From: CBDFJH01 sp965198095
Lineage (GTDB): Bacteria; Latescibacterota; UBA2968; GCA-2709665
Direction of reading: 5' to 3'
Assembly (NCBI GenBank): GCA_965198095.1
Contig: OZ240239.1
Coordinates: 744,001 to 808,000 of the forward strand
Length of the DNA stretch: 64,000 bases
Part shown: piece after piece, positions 9,434 to 18,801 of the stretch
Numbering within the stretch: the first letter of the stretch is position 1
Layout of the letters: each line of letters begins with the position of its first letter
Translations under genes and position numbers: made by a program
Notes under the pieces: model-generated
Told to the model about the DNA's origin: nothing
The model's input: the letters and a program-made list of their open reading frames with translations, nothing else
The model's database searches: none

Positions 9434-11221
9434 CTACGACGATAGGAGGCCAAGCTCGGTCACCCGCGGGATGATACGATCGATCTTGTCCTCGTGATGA
9501 ATCAACCTTGACCCGTCCGGCGTCGGTCGGGCCAGGTTCTTGAATTCATAGAAGTCAAACCCCGAAAACCGATCGTCGTCGTAGACGGTCCCGAGGTCGG
9601 CGACATATTCTTCGGTGCCGACGGCGCGGGCGACGTATCGATTGAGTGTGACCGGGACGTTGCCTGCGTTGGAAACGGAAAGCATCTCCTTGACGACCGG
9701 GTCGTCCAGAGCGTTTTCCAGCCGGCTCCGGTTCGGCTCTCCATCGGACGCATCCTCCACGGCCTCCCACCAACTGGTTCGCAACGTCGCGCTGTCGATC
9801 AGCCCCTCTCTGAGCCAGGTCTTCCAGCTGAAGTGGAGGTTCGCCGGAAAGGCCATCAGCTGACCGTAGCAAGGATCGGAGCGAAAGGCCTCGGCGTGGA
9901 GGTGGACGTGCATCTTCTTTCTCCGGGCTCGAACGGCCTCGCTCGCCTCCCGCAAAAAGGCGGTGTAATACTCGCCGCGCAGCTCGGAAATCCTGCTGAG
10001 GTCTTCCGCATCTGTCGTGGGGTCTTCTCCGAATCTCCGGCGATAGGCCTCCAATACGGGCTCGTTGAACCCGAATGCGTGCGGCTCGTCAGAGTTGCTT
10101 CCGTGGGCCGACGTGCGAATGTCGATGCCATCCACACCGGCGTCCAGCATCTGGCGAACCTGCTCCATCCAGTAATGACGAACCTCCGGGTAGGCCTCAC
10201 ACGGGGTGCAGGGAAGGTAGCGGTTCTTACCCCTGGAGAAGGCGATCACGCCGTCAAGGGGGGCGACAAGGTAGCCGCTTTCTCTTCCCGTGGGCGCGTT
10301 ATAGGCATCCAGCGAGAGCTGGACCGGCCCCAGGCCGGAGTCAAACTCCAGGCCATAGGTCCTGAAATCGCGCGTCCGGTCGAGAACCGCTCGTCTTGTC
10401 GCGACCACGATCGGCAGGGGTTCTTCGCCGCGCCCATACGCTTCAATCATCCCGATCGCCGTGTTCTGGAAGTCGCCCGAATCATCCTTGAAGTTCGTCG
10501 TGATCAGAATGTACCGATCGGTGAGGTGTAGATCCTTCAGCGTCAGTGTCCGCACCGGGGCGCCTCTGGCCGTCACGAGGCCGCCGAAATAGTCGCGGAC
10601 CTCGCGCGGGGCGGGTTCCACGCCTTCCTCCACCGAGAAATCGATCCGCCGCCGTTCATACAGATGGTTGTTCGGGCTCGTCCAGACCTCCAGATGTTCC
10701 CGCCGCAGGCGCGTGGGCGAGTCATCTTTCTTGATGAGGCGGATCTTCTCGACAGGATGATCAGGCGATACGTGACGTGCGCGTCGGCAGATCCGCTTCT
10801 CCGGGTGATTCCGGACGAAGGGCATAGGGTGAGCGATCATACCCCCGATGCAGGGAAGCGTGCAGCCGTACGCATCGGGGGACCCTTCCGGAAAAGAGCC
10901 GGACGTTCCTCCGTTGAAAGGCTTTATCCCGGCGTAAAGCTGTAGTCCGTGCCTGTGGGCGATCGGAACGGCGGCCTTGACAGGCTCCCCGATGAGAGAA
11001 AGCGTCTCCTCGCCGTATCGAAAAACGGGTCGTCGAAAGATTTCGTCATCGTAGTAGTTCCAGAAGATGCGCTTGACGCCCATGCTCACCATCTTCCGCA
11101 TCATCTCGTCCAGGAGCGCTTCGCTGTACGGACCGTAGATGACGTCGTCCGGGAAATCGACGGTGCAGGAGAGGATGAAATCGGAATGGCGTGCCATGCG
11201 CGTTGTTCGTCTCTGGGTCAT
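9434..11221 (-). CDS. Unknown protein, possible TIM-barrel glycoside-hydrolase-like
   Basis: A 595-residue cytoplasmic protein I do not recognise as a named family. It opens with FILSCTVDFPDDVIYGPYSEALLDEMM and YAGIKPFNG, then has segments reminiscent of TIM-barrel sugar hydrolases: VRQMLDAGVDGIDIRTSAHGSNSDEPHAFGFNEPVLEAYRRRFG, MHVHLHAEAFRSDPCYG and HFSWKTWLREGLIDSATLRTSWWEAVED. The HAxGFNEP segment after a DGIDIR strand resembles GH10- and GH42-like arrangements, with the Glu of FNEP a candidate acid, but this is inference. Its ATG overlaps the Ldh_2 stop as ATGA, so it belongs to the operon that continues into prpBCD. A second barrel-like unknown lies at 50891-52489. Confidence 0.6.
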   Translation of the reverse strand: MTQRRTTRMARHSDFILSCTVDFPDDVIYGPYSEALLDEMMRKMVSMGVKRIFWNYYDDEIFRRPVFRYGEETLSLIGEPVKAAVPIAHRHGLQLYAGIKPFNGGTSGSFPEGSPDAYGCTLPCIGGMIAHPMPFVRNHPEKRICRRARHVSPDHPVEKIRLIKKDDSPTRLRREHLEVWTSPNNHLYERRRIDFSVEEGVEPAPREVRDYFGGLVTARGAPVRTLTLKDLHLTDRYILITTNFKDDSGDFQNTAIGMIEAYGRGEEPLPIVVATRRAVLDRTRDFRTYGLEFDSGLGPVQLSLDAYNAPTGRESGYLVAPLDGVIAFSRGKNRYLPCTPCEAYPEVRHYWMEQVRQMLDAGVDGIDIRTSAHGSNSDEPHAFGFNEPVLEAYRRRFGEDPTTDAEDLSRISELRGEYYTAFLREASEAVRARRKKMHVHLHAEAFRSDPCYGQLMAFPANLHFSWKTWLREGLIDSATLRTSWWEAVEDASDGEPNRSRLENALDDPVVKEMLSVSNAGNVPVTLNRYVARAVGTEEYVADLGTVYDDDRFSGFDFYEFKNLARPTPDGSRLIHHEDKIDRIIPRVTELGLLSS

Positions 11222-12321
11222 TCCCGGGTTGCAGCCCGTGCCGATGCGTATTGCTTTTCAATGCCAAGCGACTTCAGGACCTTCGAGATTTTCGACCAGG
11301 TGATCGCATCCACCGGGATGCCTTCCTTCTCCCGCCTCCGACGTTCCCGTGCGGCCCGTTCTCCAGGAACAAGGATCTCCTCGACGCCCGGCACTTTTTT
11401 GACAGCCTTGAGCTTCTGGACCAGTCCTTCGACAGACGCCGTGAAATCGGAGAGCGAGCCGAACTTTTCCGGATCGATCACGAGCGCAAAGATCGCGTTC
11501 GGATCGTAGTTTTCGACGCCCGGATCGCAGCCCGCGCAACCCGCGCCGCCCAGCGCGCCTGCCAGAACGTCGACTAGCAGGGCGAGGGCGAACCCTTTGT
11601 GGCCTGCGACCGTGCCGCCCAACGGCAGGAGGGCGCTCTGCTTCTTGACCCAGGAGGCCGCGTCGGTCGTGGCGCTCCCATCTTCGGAGATCAGCCAACC
11701 CTCGGGAACCGGCTTCCCGCGATCGGCCGCGGCATACACTTTCGCAGCCGCGGCGACGCTCGTGGAGATGTCGATGACGATCGGGTCGTTCGCCGCCCTC
11801 GGGATGCCGGCCGCGATCGGGTTGGTGCTCAGAAACGGCTGCGTACCGCCCCAGGGGGCGACGTAGGGCCCGAGACCCGCATCGTTCGCCATCAGTATCG
11901 CGATCAGGCCCCGTTCGGCCGGCTTCATCACGTGGGTCCCGAGCCGGGCGATGTCGTTCGAGTTGATCGTGGAGACGCAGCCGACTCCGGTCTTCCTCGC
12001 CTTGTGACTCGCGAGGTTGAATGCGTGTGTCGCGGTGACCGGACCCATTCCACCGCCACCGTCCAGGAGGAGCGTGGATTCCGTCTCACGAACGATTTCC
12101 ACGTTTGCCCCGGGAACCATCGTCCCCCTGCGAATACCCTTTACGTACATTACGATGCGGCCGATCCCGTGCGTGTCGTGGCCGGACAGGCTGGCCTCCA
12201 TGAGGGTGTCGGCGATAATCTCGATCTCGCCGGCCGGGACATTCAGCCGCTGCATCACGTCACAGAGCAGCTGGCGAGCGGTATCACAATCGAGACAGAT
12301 CGATTCGGAATCCTTTGGCAT
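11218..12321 (-). CDS. Malate/L-lactate dehydrogenase family (Ldh_2) oxidoreductase
   Basis: A 367-residue NAD(P)-dependent oxidoreductase of the Ldh_2 family, which includes ureidoglycolate, sulfolactate, 2,3-diketogulonate and malate/lactate dehydrogenases and is unrelated to classical Rossmann-fold LDH. Landmarks are the HDTHGIGRIVMYVKGI block near residue 50, LLLDGGGGMGPVTATHAFNLA, NSNDIARLGTH, and FLSTNPIAAGIPRAANDPIVIDISTS. It sits 10 bases after the DUF6807 gene and overlaps the next gene by ATGA. A 2-hydroxyacid such as malate or a sugar-derived acid is the likely substrate. Confidence 0.88.
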   Translation of the reverse strand: MPKDSESICLDCDTARQLLCDVMQRLNVPAGEIEIIADTLMEASLSGHDTHGIGRIVMYVKGIRRGTMVPGANVEIVRETESTLLLDGGGGMGPVTATHAFNLASHKARKTGVGCVSTINSNDIARLGTHVMKPAERGLIAILMANDAGLGPYVAPWGGTQPFLSTNPIAAGIPRAANDPIVIDISTSVAAAAKVYAAADRGKPVPEGWLISEDGSATTDAASWVKKQSALLPLGGTVAGHKGFALALLVDVLAGALGGAGCAGCDPGVENYDPNAIFALVIDPEKFGSLSDFTASVEGLVQKLKAVKKVPGVEEILVPGERAARERRRREKEGIPVDAITWSKISKVLKSLGIEKQYASARAATRE

Positions 12322-12331
12322 GGTCTACAGG

Positions 12332-13267
12332 TCAGACTGCGCCGGCCTTGAACGATTCAAACAGCTCCGAAACCCGGGCCTCTTGCGCATCGCCGTCGTG
12401 GGCGAGGATCCGGATGCCGAGGTCCAGCACCGTTCCCCTGGGCAGGTCGAATTTTTCTTCGAGAAACGGGTTGACGCTGATCGTTCCCCAGTCGTAGACG
12501 ACCCACGGAAACCCGGCCGTCGAGGCGTGCGGAATCACGGTGATGCCCGCCTGCCGACCGTGAGACGCCGGACCGGACACGTCGACCCAGTCGGACGTCG
12601 TTCCGGTGATCGCCTCCTCTCCCGTGCGCCCCTCCGAGTCGCTGAGCACGCCACCCGCCACGACCCGCAGCCGGTCGGCGAGGCGGACGGTGAAATAGGC
12701 GTGACGCGTGGGTCCGATGTTGATATCCCACTCGGTGGGATGGAGCTGGGAACGAACGTCGATCACGTTTGCCGTTTCGCCGGGATAGACGTCGGTGGTG
12801 CGGATCTCCTCGGCAAGGACCCTCCGGCCCGCGGCCGCGCCCCACTCCTCAGGGCCCTGCCACTGGACGTTCTGGACGACCCTGAGATGGCCCTTCGAAA
12901 TCTCATCGCTCTCGAACGACGTCATCCACGTCCGGCCCGGCGCGCGGCCCTGAAAGACCTGGTTGACATAGAGATTGTAGGTTGCCGCCTCCTCGCGCGT
13001 GGAGATGTGCGGCGTCAGCGGGGGGAGCTTGGCGCAGAAGAAATCGGCGCCGACGGTGATGGAGTCGTGGTGCGGGTGATCGACCGGGCTTTCGGCCGTG
13101 AGCGGGACGCCGGCGGGGGAGTAGACAGGATACAGATAACACCTGAAATTGCCCTGCGTCAGATCGGCGATCGGACGATCCCTCCACCGGATCTGGATGC
13201 GGCGAAACCTCGGCGTGGCCGCGCCGGGCATATTGATTTCTTCGACGCCTACCTGGAAGCTATTCAT
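12332..13267 (-). CDS. DUF6807 (PmoA-like) family protein
   Basis: A 311-residue protein of the family formerly labelled 'methane oxygenase PmoA' and now DUF6807; it is not a methane monooxygenase subunit. The typical segments are present: FRCYLYPVYSPAGVPLT, the HPHHDSITVGADFF histidine cluster, and HASTAGFPWVVYDWGTISVNPF. There is no signal peptide or membrane segment. Members often lie beside sugar dehydrogenases and glycan-catabolism genes, and biochemical roles are largely unknown. It is the first gene of the minus-strand operon running through Ldh_2 and the TIM-like gene towards prpBCD. No convincing Shine-Dalgarno precedes the ATG. Confidence 0.8.
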   Translation of the reverse strand: MNSFQVGVEEINMPGAATPRFRRIQIRWRDRPIADLTQGNFRCYLYPVYSPAGVPLTAESPVDHPHHDSITVGADFFCAKLPPLTPHISTREEAATYNLYVNQVFQGRAPGRTWMTSFESDEISKGHLRVVQNVQWQGPEEWGAAAGRRVLAEEIRTTDVYPGETANVIDVRSQLHPTEWDINIGPTRHAYFTVRLADRLRVVAGGVLSDSEGRTGEEAITGTTSDWVDVSGPASHGRQAGITVIPHASTAGFPWVVYDWGTISVNPFLEEKFDLPRGTVLDLGIRILAHDGDAQEARVSELFESFKAGAV

Positions 13268-13391
13268 TCGAAGGGAAAAACCGCATTTGTTTGAAGCGAC
13301 GCAAACCCGGGTTCATGATAGTGAAGGCGATCCTGTTTGGCAAACCTGTTTTCCCTTGAAACGGGCCACGGAAGGACGATCGTGGGAGCGC

Positions 13392-13419
13392 TTGACTTCA
13401 GATCTTCGTGATCTATTTT
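13392..13419 (+). promoter_or_regulatory. Candidate sigma70 promoter for the D-aminoacylase/CocE genes
   Basis: TTGACT and TATTTT are spaced by 16 bases. The -10 overlaps the earliest in-frame GTG (13408), which argues that translation of the downstream deacylase begins later, at 13486. Confidence 0.4.
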
Positions 13420-13485
13420 GAGTCCTGTCCCCCGAGGACGCGTTTGCCGTGGAACAGAGTTTGTGTATGGTCGGGATCGATCCAA

Positions 13486-15057
13486 GTGAAACGTAAAATC
13501 CGGATCCGAAACGGCACGATCATCGACGGAACGGGCTCCCGACCGTTTCACGGAGACGTTCTCGTAGACGGTGGGCGCATCCGTGACGTCGGAAGCTCCG
13601 AGGCAGATGACGACGCAGACGTCATCGATGCATCGGGCCTGATCGTCGCACCTGGATTTATCGATATCCACAGCCACTCGGACGTGACGCTGCTCGTGGA
13701 CCCACGTGCCGCAAGCTCCATCACGCAGGGCGTAACGCTCGAACTGGTCGGAAACTGCGGATATGGATGCGCGTTCGTGGGCGATCCCCGGATCGCCAAG
13801 GAGTTCATTTACGGCTACAAGCCTGAAATCGAGCTCTCGTGGCGCAGCACCGCCGGATACCTGGAGCAGCTGGACCGGGTGCGACCGGCGGTCAACGTCG
13901 CGACCCTGGTCCCCAACGGACAGCTGCGTCTGGCGACGATCGGAATGGAAGGGCGGCCTGCCCGGCCGGATGAGCTGAAGGAGATGGAGGCACTCCTGAC
14001 CCGATGTTTGGAGGAAGGGGCATTCGGTCTTTCCACGGGATTGGAGTCCGGACCGGAGGCAGAGGCGCCCGAGGAGGAAGTGACCGCGATGTCTCGGCTC
14101 GCGGCCAGAGCCGGCGGTTTGTACGCGACGCACACGCGCAACCGGGACGATAGAGCGGTGGAAGCGATCGAGGAAGCCATTCGCACCGCGGAGCGGGCCG
14201 GCGCCAGGCTTCAGATTTCTCACCTGACCCCCCGGGGCGGGCCGGCCGACGCGGAGCGCGCGATGACCCGGGTGGACGAAGCACTGAAACGAGGCGTAGA
14301 GGTCAGCTTCGACATGCACACCCGGCTGTTCGGGACAACCTACCTGAAGACCGTGCTGCCGCACTGGGTCCTGAAGGGCGGCAAGCGGGACATCGTCCGG
14401 CGGCTGAAAGACCCCGCGGTTCGAACAGGGTTGAAGGCATTCAGAAATCTGATGACCTCGCTGGGAGATTGGGAACGCGTCGTGCTTCTGGACAACCCGA
14501 GCTTTCCGGAGTTTTCACGACGAAATTTTGCCGAGATCGCCGGGGAGATGGGGGCCCACCCACTCGACTGCGCGTACGACATTCTGATGGCAGAGGTCGA
14601 CGCGTTGCACCGGCCGATGGTCATCCTCCACGCCTATACGGAGGACCTCCTGAGGATGACCTACGAACATCCGGGCTGTATGATCGGCTCGGACGCGACG
14701 GCCCTGGCCCCGGACGGACCGCTGCGGGATTCGGTGTTCCACGGCGCCTATACCTGGGCCTCCTGGTTCTACCGCCGGATGGTGAGGGAGGCGCGGGCTT
14801 TTACGCCGGAAGCGGGCATCTTCAAGATCACGGGGCAGCCTGCTCAGACACTGGGATTGACGGATCGCGGGGTCATCCGGAAAGGTGCTCACGCAGACCT
14901 TGCGATCTTCGATCCGGACAGGTTCGGTGAAACGGGCAGCACGTTTGAGCCCAATCAAATTGCGGAGGGCATGGCCCACGTGCTCGTGAACGGCGAGCCG
15001 ACGCTTCGAGACGGCCAACTTACCGGAACGCGGGCGGGTGAAGTCATTCGTCGATGA
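13486..15057 (+). CDS. N-acyl-D-amino-acid deacylase family amidohydrolase
   Basis: A roughly 523-residue amidohydrolase-superfamily enzyme of the D-aminoacylase/dihydroorotase-like group. It has the N-terminal small beta domain (RNGTIIDGTGSRPFHGDVLVDGGRI), the metal-binding HxH in GFIDIHSHSDVTLL, the family cysteine in LVGNCGYGCAFVG, THTRNRDDRAVEAIEEA, the second histidine in LQISHLTPRGG, and a late aspartate in MIGSDATALAPDGPL. It would hydrolyse N-acylated D-amino acids or a similar amide. A GTG at 13486 is preferred because an upstream in-frame GTG (13408) falls inside a candidate promoter and adds no homologous sequence. The CocE/NonD gene follows directly, suggesting co-transcription and related peptide or amide catabolism. 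Confidence 0.88.
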   Translation: MKRKIRIRNGTIIDGTGSRPFHGDVLVDGGRIRDVGSSEADDDADVIDASGLIVAPGFIDIHSHSDVTLLVDPRAASSITQGVTLELVGNCGYGCAFVGDPRIAKEFIYGYKPEIELSWRSTAGYLEQLDRVRPAVNVATLVPNGQLRLATIGMEGRPARPDELKEMEALLTRCLEEGAFGLSTGLESGPEAEAPEEEVTAMSRLAARAGGLYATHTRNRDDRAVEAIEEAIRTAERAGARLQISHLTPRGGPADAERAMTRVDEALKRGVEVSFDMHTRLFGTTYLKTVLPHWVLKGGKRDIVRRLKDPAVRTGLKAFRNLMTSLGDWERVVLLDNPSFPEFSRRNFAEIAGEMGAHPLDCAYDILMAEVDALHRPMVILHAYTEDLLRMTYEHPGCMIGSDATALAPDGPLRDSVFHGAYTWASWFYRRMVREARAFTPEAGIFKITGQPAQTLGLTDRGVIRKGAHADLAIFDPDRFGETGSTFEPNQIAEGMAHVLVNGEPTLRDGQLTGTRAGEVIRR

Positions 15058-15070
15058 GAACGAGCTTCTG

Positions 15071-16798
15071 ATGAAAAAGGGAACCCGATCTCAACCCACT
15101 CACGATGTTCGGGTGCTGTATGACCTGAAGGCGCCGATGCGTGACGGCATTACGCTCTCCACCGACGTCTATCTGCCTCGCGAGGGCGGTGCCTTTCCTG
15201 CCATCCTGTGGCGAACGCCCTACGAGAGCACGGCGCAGGCACATATCGAGTGGGCGGCCTGGTTTGCGAGTCGCGGCTACGTGGCCGCGGTGCAGGATAC
15301 CCGTGGAAAGTTCGAGTCGGGCGGCACGTTCTATGCCTACCACAACGAGGGAAAGGATGGGCACGACACGCTGGCGTGGATGGCGAGTCAGCCCTGGTGC
15401 AACGGCAGGATCGGCATGAGCGGCCGCTCCTACGCCGCGCTCGTGCAGTGGCTGGCCGCACCGTTGGGGAGTCCGCACCTGGCGGCGATGGCGCCGCACG
15501 TGGTCTGCATCGATTTCTTCCGGGACTGCCACCGCATCGGGGGCGCGGTCCAGTGGCTGCTCACGATTCTGGGTGCGGTCCTGTTTCCCTCCAGCATCCA
15601 CCTGATCCAGAGGGGATGCACCCACCTGTTCGGCGACCAGCGGTTTTACCGACACCTTCCGCTGATCGATGCCGACGTGGCCGCGATCGGCCGCAAGATC
15701 GATTTTTACCGCGATTGGGCGGCGCACCCGTTCTACGACGATTACTGGAAAGCAGTGAACGCGGAGGAGCGCGTGGAGCAGATCGATGTGCCGACCTACC
15801 AGCAGGGGGGCTGGTACGATCCGTATGTCGGCTGTATGTTCCGGATGTGGAACAGCCTGCGACAGCGGGCCCGCTCTGAATTCGCCCGAAAAAACCAGAA
15901 GATCTGGATCGGGCCGTGGTCCCACGCCGCTCCGGACGGGTCGGATTCCCAGGCGTTCGGCCCCGATGCTTACGTGGACGTGAAAGCGGAGGACCTCCGC
16001 TGGTTCGACGCCTGGCTCAAGGGCGTGGACAACGGCATTACGGAGGAGCCGCCGGTCCGGATCTTCGTGATGGGTGAAAACGTGTGGCGCTTCGAAGAGG
16101 CGTGGCCGCTTGCGCGAACCGAGTTCACGCGCTACTACCTGCACAGCGATGGGAGCGCGAACTCACTCGACGGGGACGGGCGCTTGAACACGACGCCACC
16201 GGGTGACGAACCGCCCGATCGATATGACTACGATCCGCAGCACCCGGTGCCCACGCTCGGCGGGAACAACTCGACGTGGACGATGGTGATGTACGCCTCC
16301 GACCCCGTCCTGCCCGGTCCGCTCGATCAAAGACCGGTGGAGGGTCGGGACGACGTGCTGGTCTACACGGGAGAGAGGCTCGAGCGGGACCTGGAAGTGA
16401 CGGGTCCCCTGGAGGTGGTGCTCTACGCGAAGACCTCGGCGCGCGACACGGACTTTACGGCGAAGCTGGTCGACGTACACCCGGACGGGCGGGCGATCCA
16501 CCTGGCGGAGGGGATCATCCGGGCACGGCACAGAAACGGTCTGGAGCGCGAGGCGCCGGTCGAGCCGGGCCGCGCGGCGCGCTATCGAATCGAGCTGGCC
16601 CCCACGAGCAACCTGTTTCTCAAAGGGCATCGCCTTCGCGTGGAGATATCCAGCTCGAACTTCCCACGCTTCGACCGCAACCTGAACACGGGTGAGGACA
16701 TCTTCACGGGTGTCCGAACGGAAGTCGCCCATCAGACGATTCTCCACACGGAGCCCTACCCTTCGCACGTCCTGTTGCCGATTATTCCCAGGGACTGA
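15071..16798 (+). CDS. CocE/NonD family alpha/beta hydrolase
   Basis: About 575 residues with the X-Pro dipeptidyl-peptidase (S15) catalytic domain and a C-terminal jelly-roll domain. The N terminus has the family signature KAPMRDGITLSTDVYLP, then AVQDTRGKFESGG and the nucleophile elbow RIGMSGRSYAALVQW, with the serine of GRSYA as nucleophile. The second half contains VTGPLEVVLYAKTSARDTDFTAKLVDVHPDGRAIHLAEGIIRARHR and GHRLRVEISSSNFPRFDRNLNTGE, diagnostic of the family. It probably cleaves an ester or peptide. A GTG at 15038 would overlap the deacylase gene by 20 bases and is an alternative start. No signal peptide is visible. Confidence 0.9.
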   Translation: MKKGTRSQPTHDVRVLYDLKAPMRDGITLSTDVYLPREGGAFPAILWRTPYESTAQAHIEWAAWFASRGYVAAVQDTRGKFESGGTFYAYHNEGKDGHDTLAWMASQPWCNGRIGMSGRSYAALVQWLAAPLGSPHLAAMAPHVVCIDFFRDCHRIGGAVQWLLTILGAVLFPSSIHLIQRGCTHLFGDQRFYRHLPLIDADVAAIGRKIDFYRDWAAHPFYDDYWKAVNAEERVEQIDVPTYQQGGWYDPYVGCMFRMWNSLRQRARSEFARKNQKIWIGPWSHAAPDGSDSQAFGPDAYVDVKAEDLRWFDAWLKGVDNGITEEPPVRIFVMGENVWRFEEAWPLARTEFTRYYLHSDGSANSLDGDGRLNTTPPGDEPPDRYDYDPQHPVPTLGGNNSTWTMVMYASDPVLPGPLDQRPVEGRDDVLVYTGERLERDLEVTGPLEVVLYAKTSARDTDFTAKLVDVHPDGRAIHLAEGIIRARHRNGLEREAPVEPGRAARYRIELAPTSNLFLKGHRLRVEISSSNFPRFDRNLNTGEDIFTGVRTEVAHQTILHTEPYPSHVLLPIIPRD

Positions 16799-16945
16799 GC
16801 CAGGCCGACGACCGGGACGTTTGTGGGGTTCGTCACGATCACGTGAAAGTCGTAGGGGCAGTGCCGCGGACGGCTGGCCTGATCGACGCGATCCGAGGCC
16901 TGTCCTCCCACAAAGAACGTTTTGCCGAAGAAAGGGGTCTGACGT

Positions 16946-17929
16946 ATGAAAATGGCGGTCGTCGGATGCGGATGGGCCGGGCGCAGCCACGCCCTCAAGG
17001 GAAAGGAACTCGGGCTGGAGGTGGCGGGCTTCTGCGATATTGTCGAGGCCCCGGCCCGGAGGCTGCGCGACGAAGTGGGCAGCGGTTTTGTCACGACCGA
17101 TCCGGAAAGGATCATGGGCGACGACAGCATCGACGTCGTCGTCATCGCCACGCACCACGACGCCCATCATCCGCTCGCCTTGAAGGGCGCGCACGCGGGC
17201 AAGCACCTGCTGGTGGAGAAGCCGATCTGCCTGACGTATGCCCAGGCCGTGGAAGTGGCCGAGGCCGTCGAACAGGCAAGGGTGAAGCTGGTCGTGAACT
17301 GCAAGTTCCGGATCGCGCCGACGGTCCAGAAAGTCAGGGAGCTGCTGCCCAACCCCCGGATGAGTCACGGTCAGCTCGCGATGGACGACACGAGCAGGAG
17401 CACCGCAACCTGGATCTGGGATGCGGAGAAAGGCGGGGGTCTGCTCATTGCCACCGCGGTGCACACGATCGACCTGCTCTCGTTTCTGATGAACAGCGCG
17501 CCCGATCGCGTCTATGCGGAGGGCCGCGTCTTCGGGCGGAAAAAGGGTACCGAGAACTTCCCCGATGGTCTGGTCGGGACGATTCTATGGAAGAGCGGCG
17601 CACTCTCTACGGTCATCAGCGCCGACCAGGGGCAGAACCCGTACGTGTCCAAGTGGTTCCACGAGCTGTGGGACGGGGAGCGAAGCGCCGTCCTCTCGGC
17701 CCATACGAGTCGGGTGGATTTCGGCGGCTGCGATATCGACACGCTGACGACCGATGCCGTGTCGGAGGAAGATCAGCTGAAGGCCTCGATGCTGGCGAAC
17801 CTCCTGGACGCGATCCGAAGCGACGGCGATACGCTGTGCGATGCCCGCGACGGCGCGCGCACCGTGGCGATCTGCAACGCCCTCGACGAGGCGGCGCGGA
17901 CCGGCAAGCCTCAGACGGTGAAGCTTTAG
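16946..17929 (+). CDS. Gfo/Idh/MocA family NAD(P)-dependent oxidoreductase
   Basis: A 327-residue sugar or inositol dehydrogenase-type oxidoreductase. The N-terminal Rossmann domain shows VVGCGWAGRSHALKG (GxGxxG), DVVVIATHHDAHHPLALKGAHAGKHLLVEKPICLT with the family EKP lysine, and a C-terminal domain containing GGGLLIATAVHTIDLLSFLM, where the histidine corresponds to the usual catalytic region. It probably oxidises a cyclic polyol or sugar derivative. A ribosome site AAAGGGG precedes the ATG. The methyltransferase-like gene follows about 100 bases later on the same strand. Substrate specificity in this family cannot be read from sequence. Confidence 0.9.
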   Translation: MKMAVVGCGWAGRSHALKGKELGLEVAGFCDIVEAPARRLRDEVGSGFVTTDPERIMGDDSIDVVVIATHHDAHHPLALKGAHAGKHLLVEKPICLTYAQAVEVAEAVEQARVKLVVNCKFRIAPTVQKVRELLPNPRMSHGQLAMDDTSRSTATWIWDAEKGGGLLIATAVHTIDLLSFLMNSAPDRVYAEGRVFGRKKGTENFPDGLVGTILWKSGALSTVISADQGQNPYVSKWFHELWDGERSAVLSAHTSRVDFGGCDIDTLTTDAVSEEDQLKASMLANLLDAIRSDGDTLCDARDGARTVAICNALDEAARTGKPQTVKL

Positions 17930-18036
17930 CAAAAGCGAACGACGCTTTGCGCCGAGTTCCTGCGTGGACGCGGGGCGTCATAAGACAACCCGCCGGGGTT
18001 GTCCGTTCGCATCACGGAAGAAGCACGGGCGAGGGG

Positions 18037-18801
18037 ATGCCCTGGGATCCTGAGTGCTACTTGAAGTTCAAGGCAGAGCGATTCGCGCCGTTCGGAGACC
18101 TCTTGAAGCTGATCCGGATTCGCGAGGGACTTTCCGTGATCGATCTGGGGTGCGGCACGGGCGCGTTGACTCGGAGGCTCGCGGACGCGTTGCCCGGAAG
18201 TGACGTCCTGGGGATTGACGCTTCACGGGAGATGTTGCAGGAAGCAAAGCAACACGCCGGTCCACGTCTGGCTTTCAAACGGGAGACCATCCAGAGCGTC
18301 GACGGGCGATGGGATCTGGTGTTTTCGAACGCGGCTATCCAGTGGGTTCCGGATCACCACGCGCTCATTCCCCGGCTTTTGACCCTGCTGAATCCGGGCG
18401 GCCAGCTGACGGCTCAGCTGCCGTCGAACCATCACCATCCCGCCCACCGGACGATCGTCGAGGTGGCCGGAGAGGAGCCGTTCCGGACCGCCTTGAAGGG
18501 CTGGGTTCGAACCTTTTCCGTACTCGGCGTGGACGACTACGCGGTCTTGCTGCACGAACACGGAGGGGAAGAGATCGAAGTGTTCGAAAAAGTGTATCCT
18601 CACATCATGAGGGATGCCGACGCGCTCGTCGAATGGATCTCGGGCACGGCCCTCGTGCCCTATTTCAATCGACTTCCAAACGACGTCAAGGCAGCCTTCC
18701 TGAGCGAGTTCCGCTCCCGGCTGCGCAGACGGTATCCTTCCGGCGAAATCCTTTACCCCTTCCGGCGCACCCTGTTCTCCGCCCTGAAGCCGTCGACTTG
18801 A
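18037..18801 (+). CDS. tam: Trans-aconitate 2-methyltransferase-like SAM methyltransferase
   Basis: A 254-residue class I SAM-dependent methyltransferase resembling Tam, which methylates trans-aconitate formed spontaneously from cis-aconitate. Motif I is LSVIDLGCGTGALTRRLA; the acidic end of strand 2 is VLGIDASREML; motif IV is DLVFSNAAIQWVPDHHALIPRLL, characteristic of the Tam group, as are MPWDPECYLKFKAERFAPFGDLL at the start and AALVPYFNRLP-type residues (TALVPYFNRLP here) near the end. The ATG at 18037 matches the family N terminus; there is only a poorly spaced GAGGGG in front. It sits immediately before the mobile element at 18813. A role in detoxifying aconitate-like by-products would fit a genome with a methylcitrate cycle. 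Confidence 0.82.
   Translation: MPWDPECYLKFKAERFAPFGDLLKLIRIREGLSVIDLGCGTGALTRRLADALPGSDVLGIDASREMLQEAKQHAGPRLAFKRETIQSVDGRWDLVFSNAAIQWVPDHHALIPRLLTLLNPGGQLTAQLPSNHHHPAHRTIVEVAGEEPFRTALKGWVRTFSVLGVDDYAVLLHEHGGEEIEVFEKVYPHIMRDADALVEWISGTALVPYFNRLPNDVKAAFLSEFRSRLRRRYPSGEILYPFRRTLFSALKPST

Noticed and set aside
12332..13267. Methane monooxygenase subunit
   Set aside because: The 'PmoA' label of this family is historical; the protein is soluble, lacks membrane segments and matches DUF6807, so no methane oxidation is inferred.
16843..18801. A single 652-residue frame covering the oxidoreductase and methyltransferase
   Set aside because: The first two thirds are antisense-like shadow sequence over the Gfo/Idh/MocA gene; only the part from 18037 encodes a recognisable methyltransferase.
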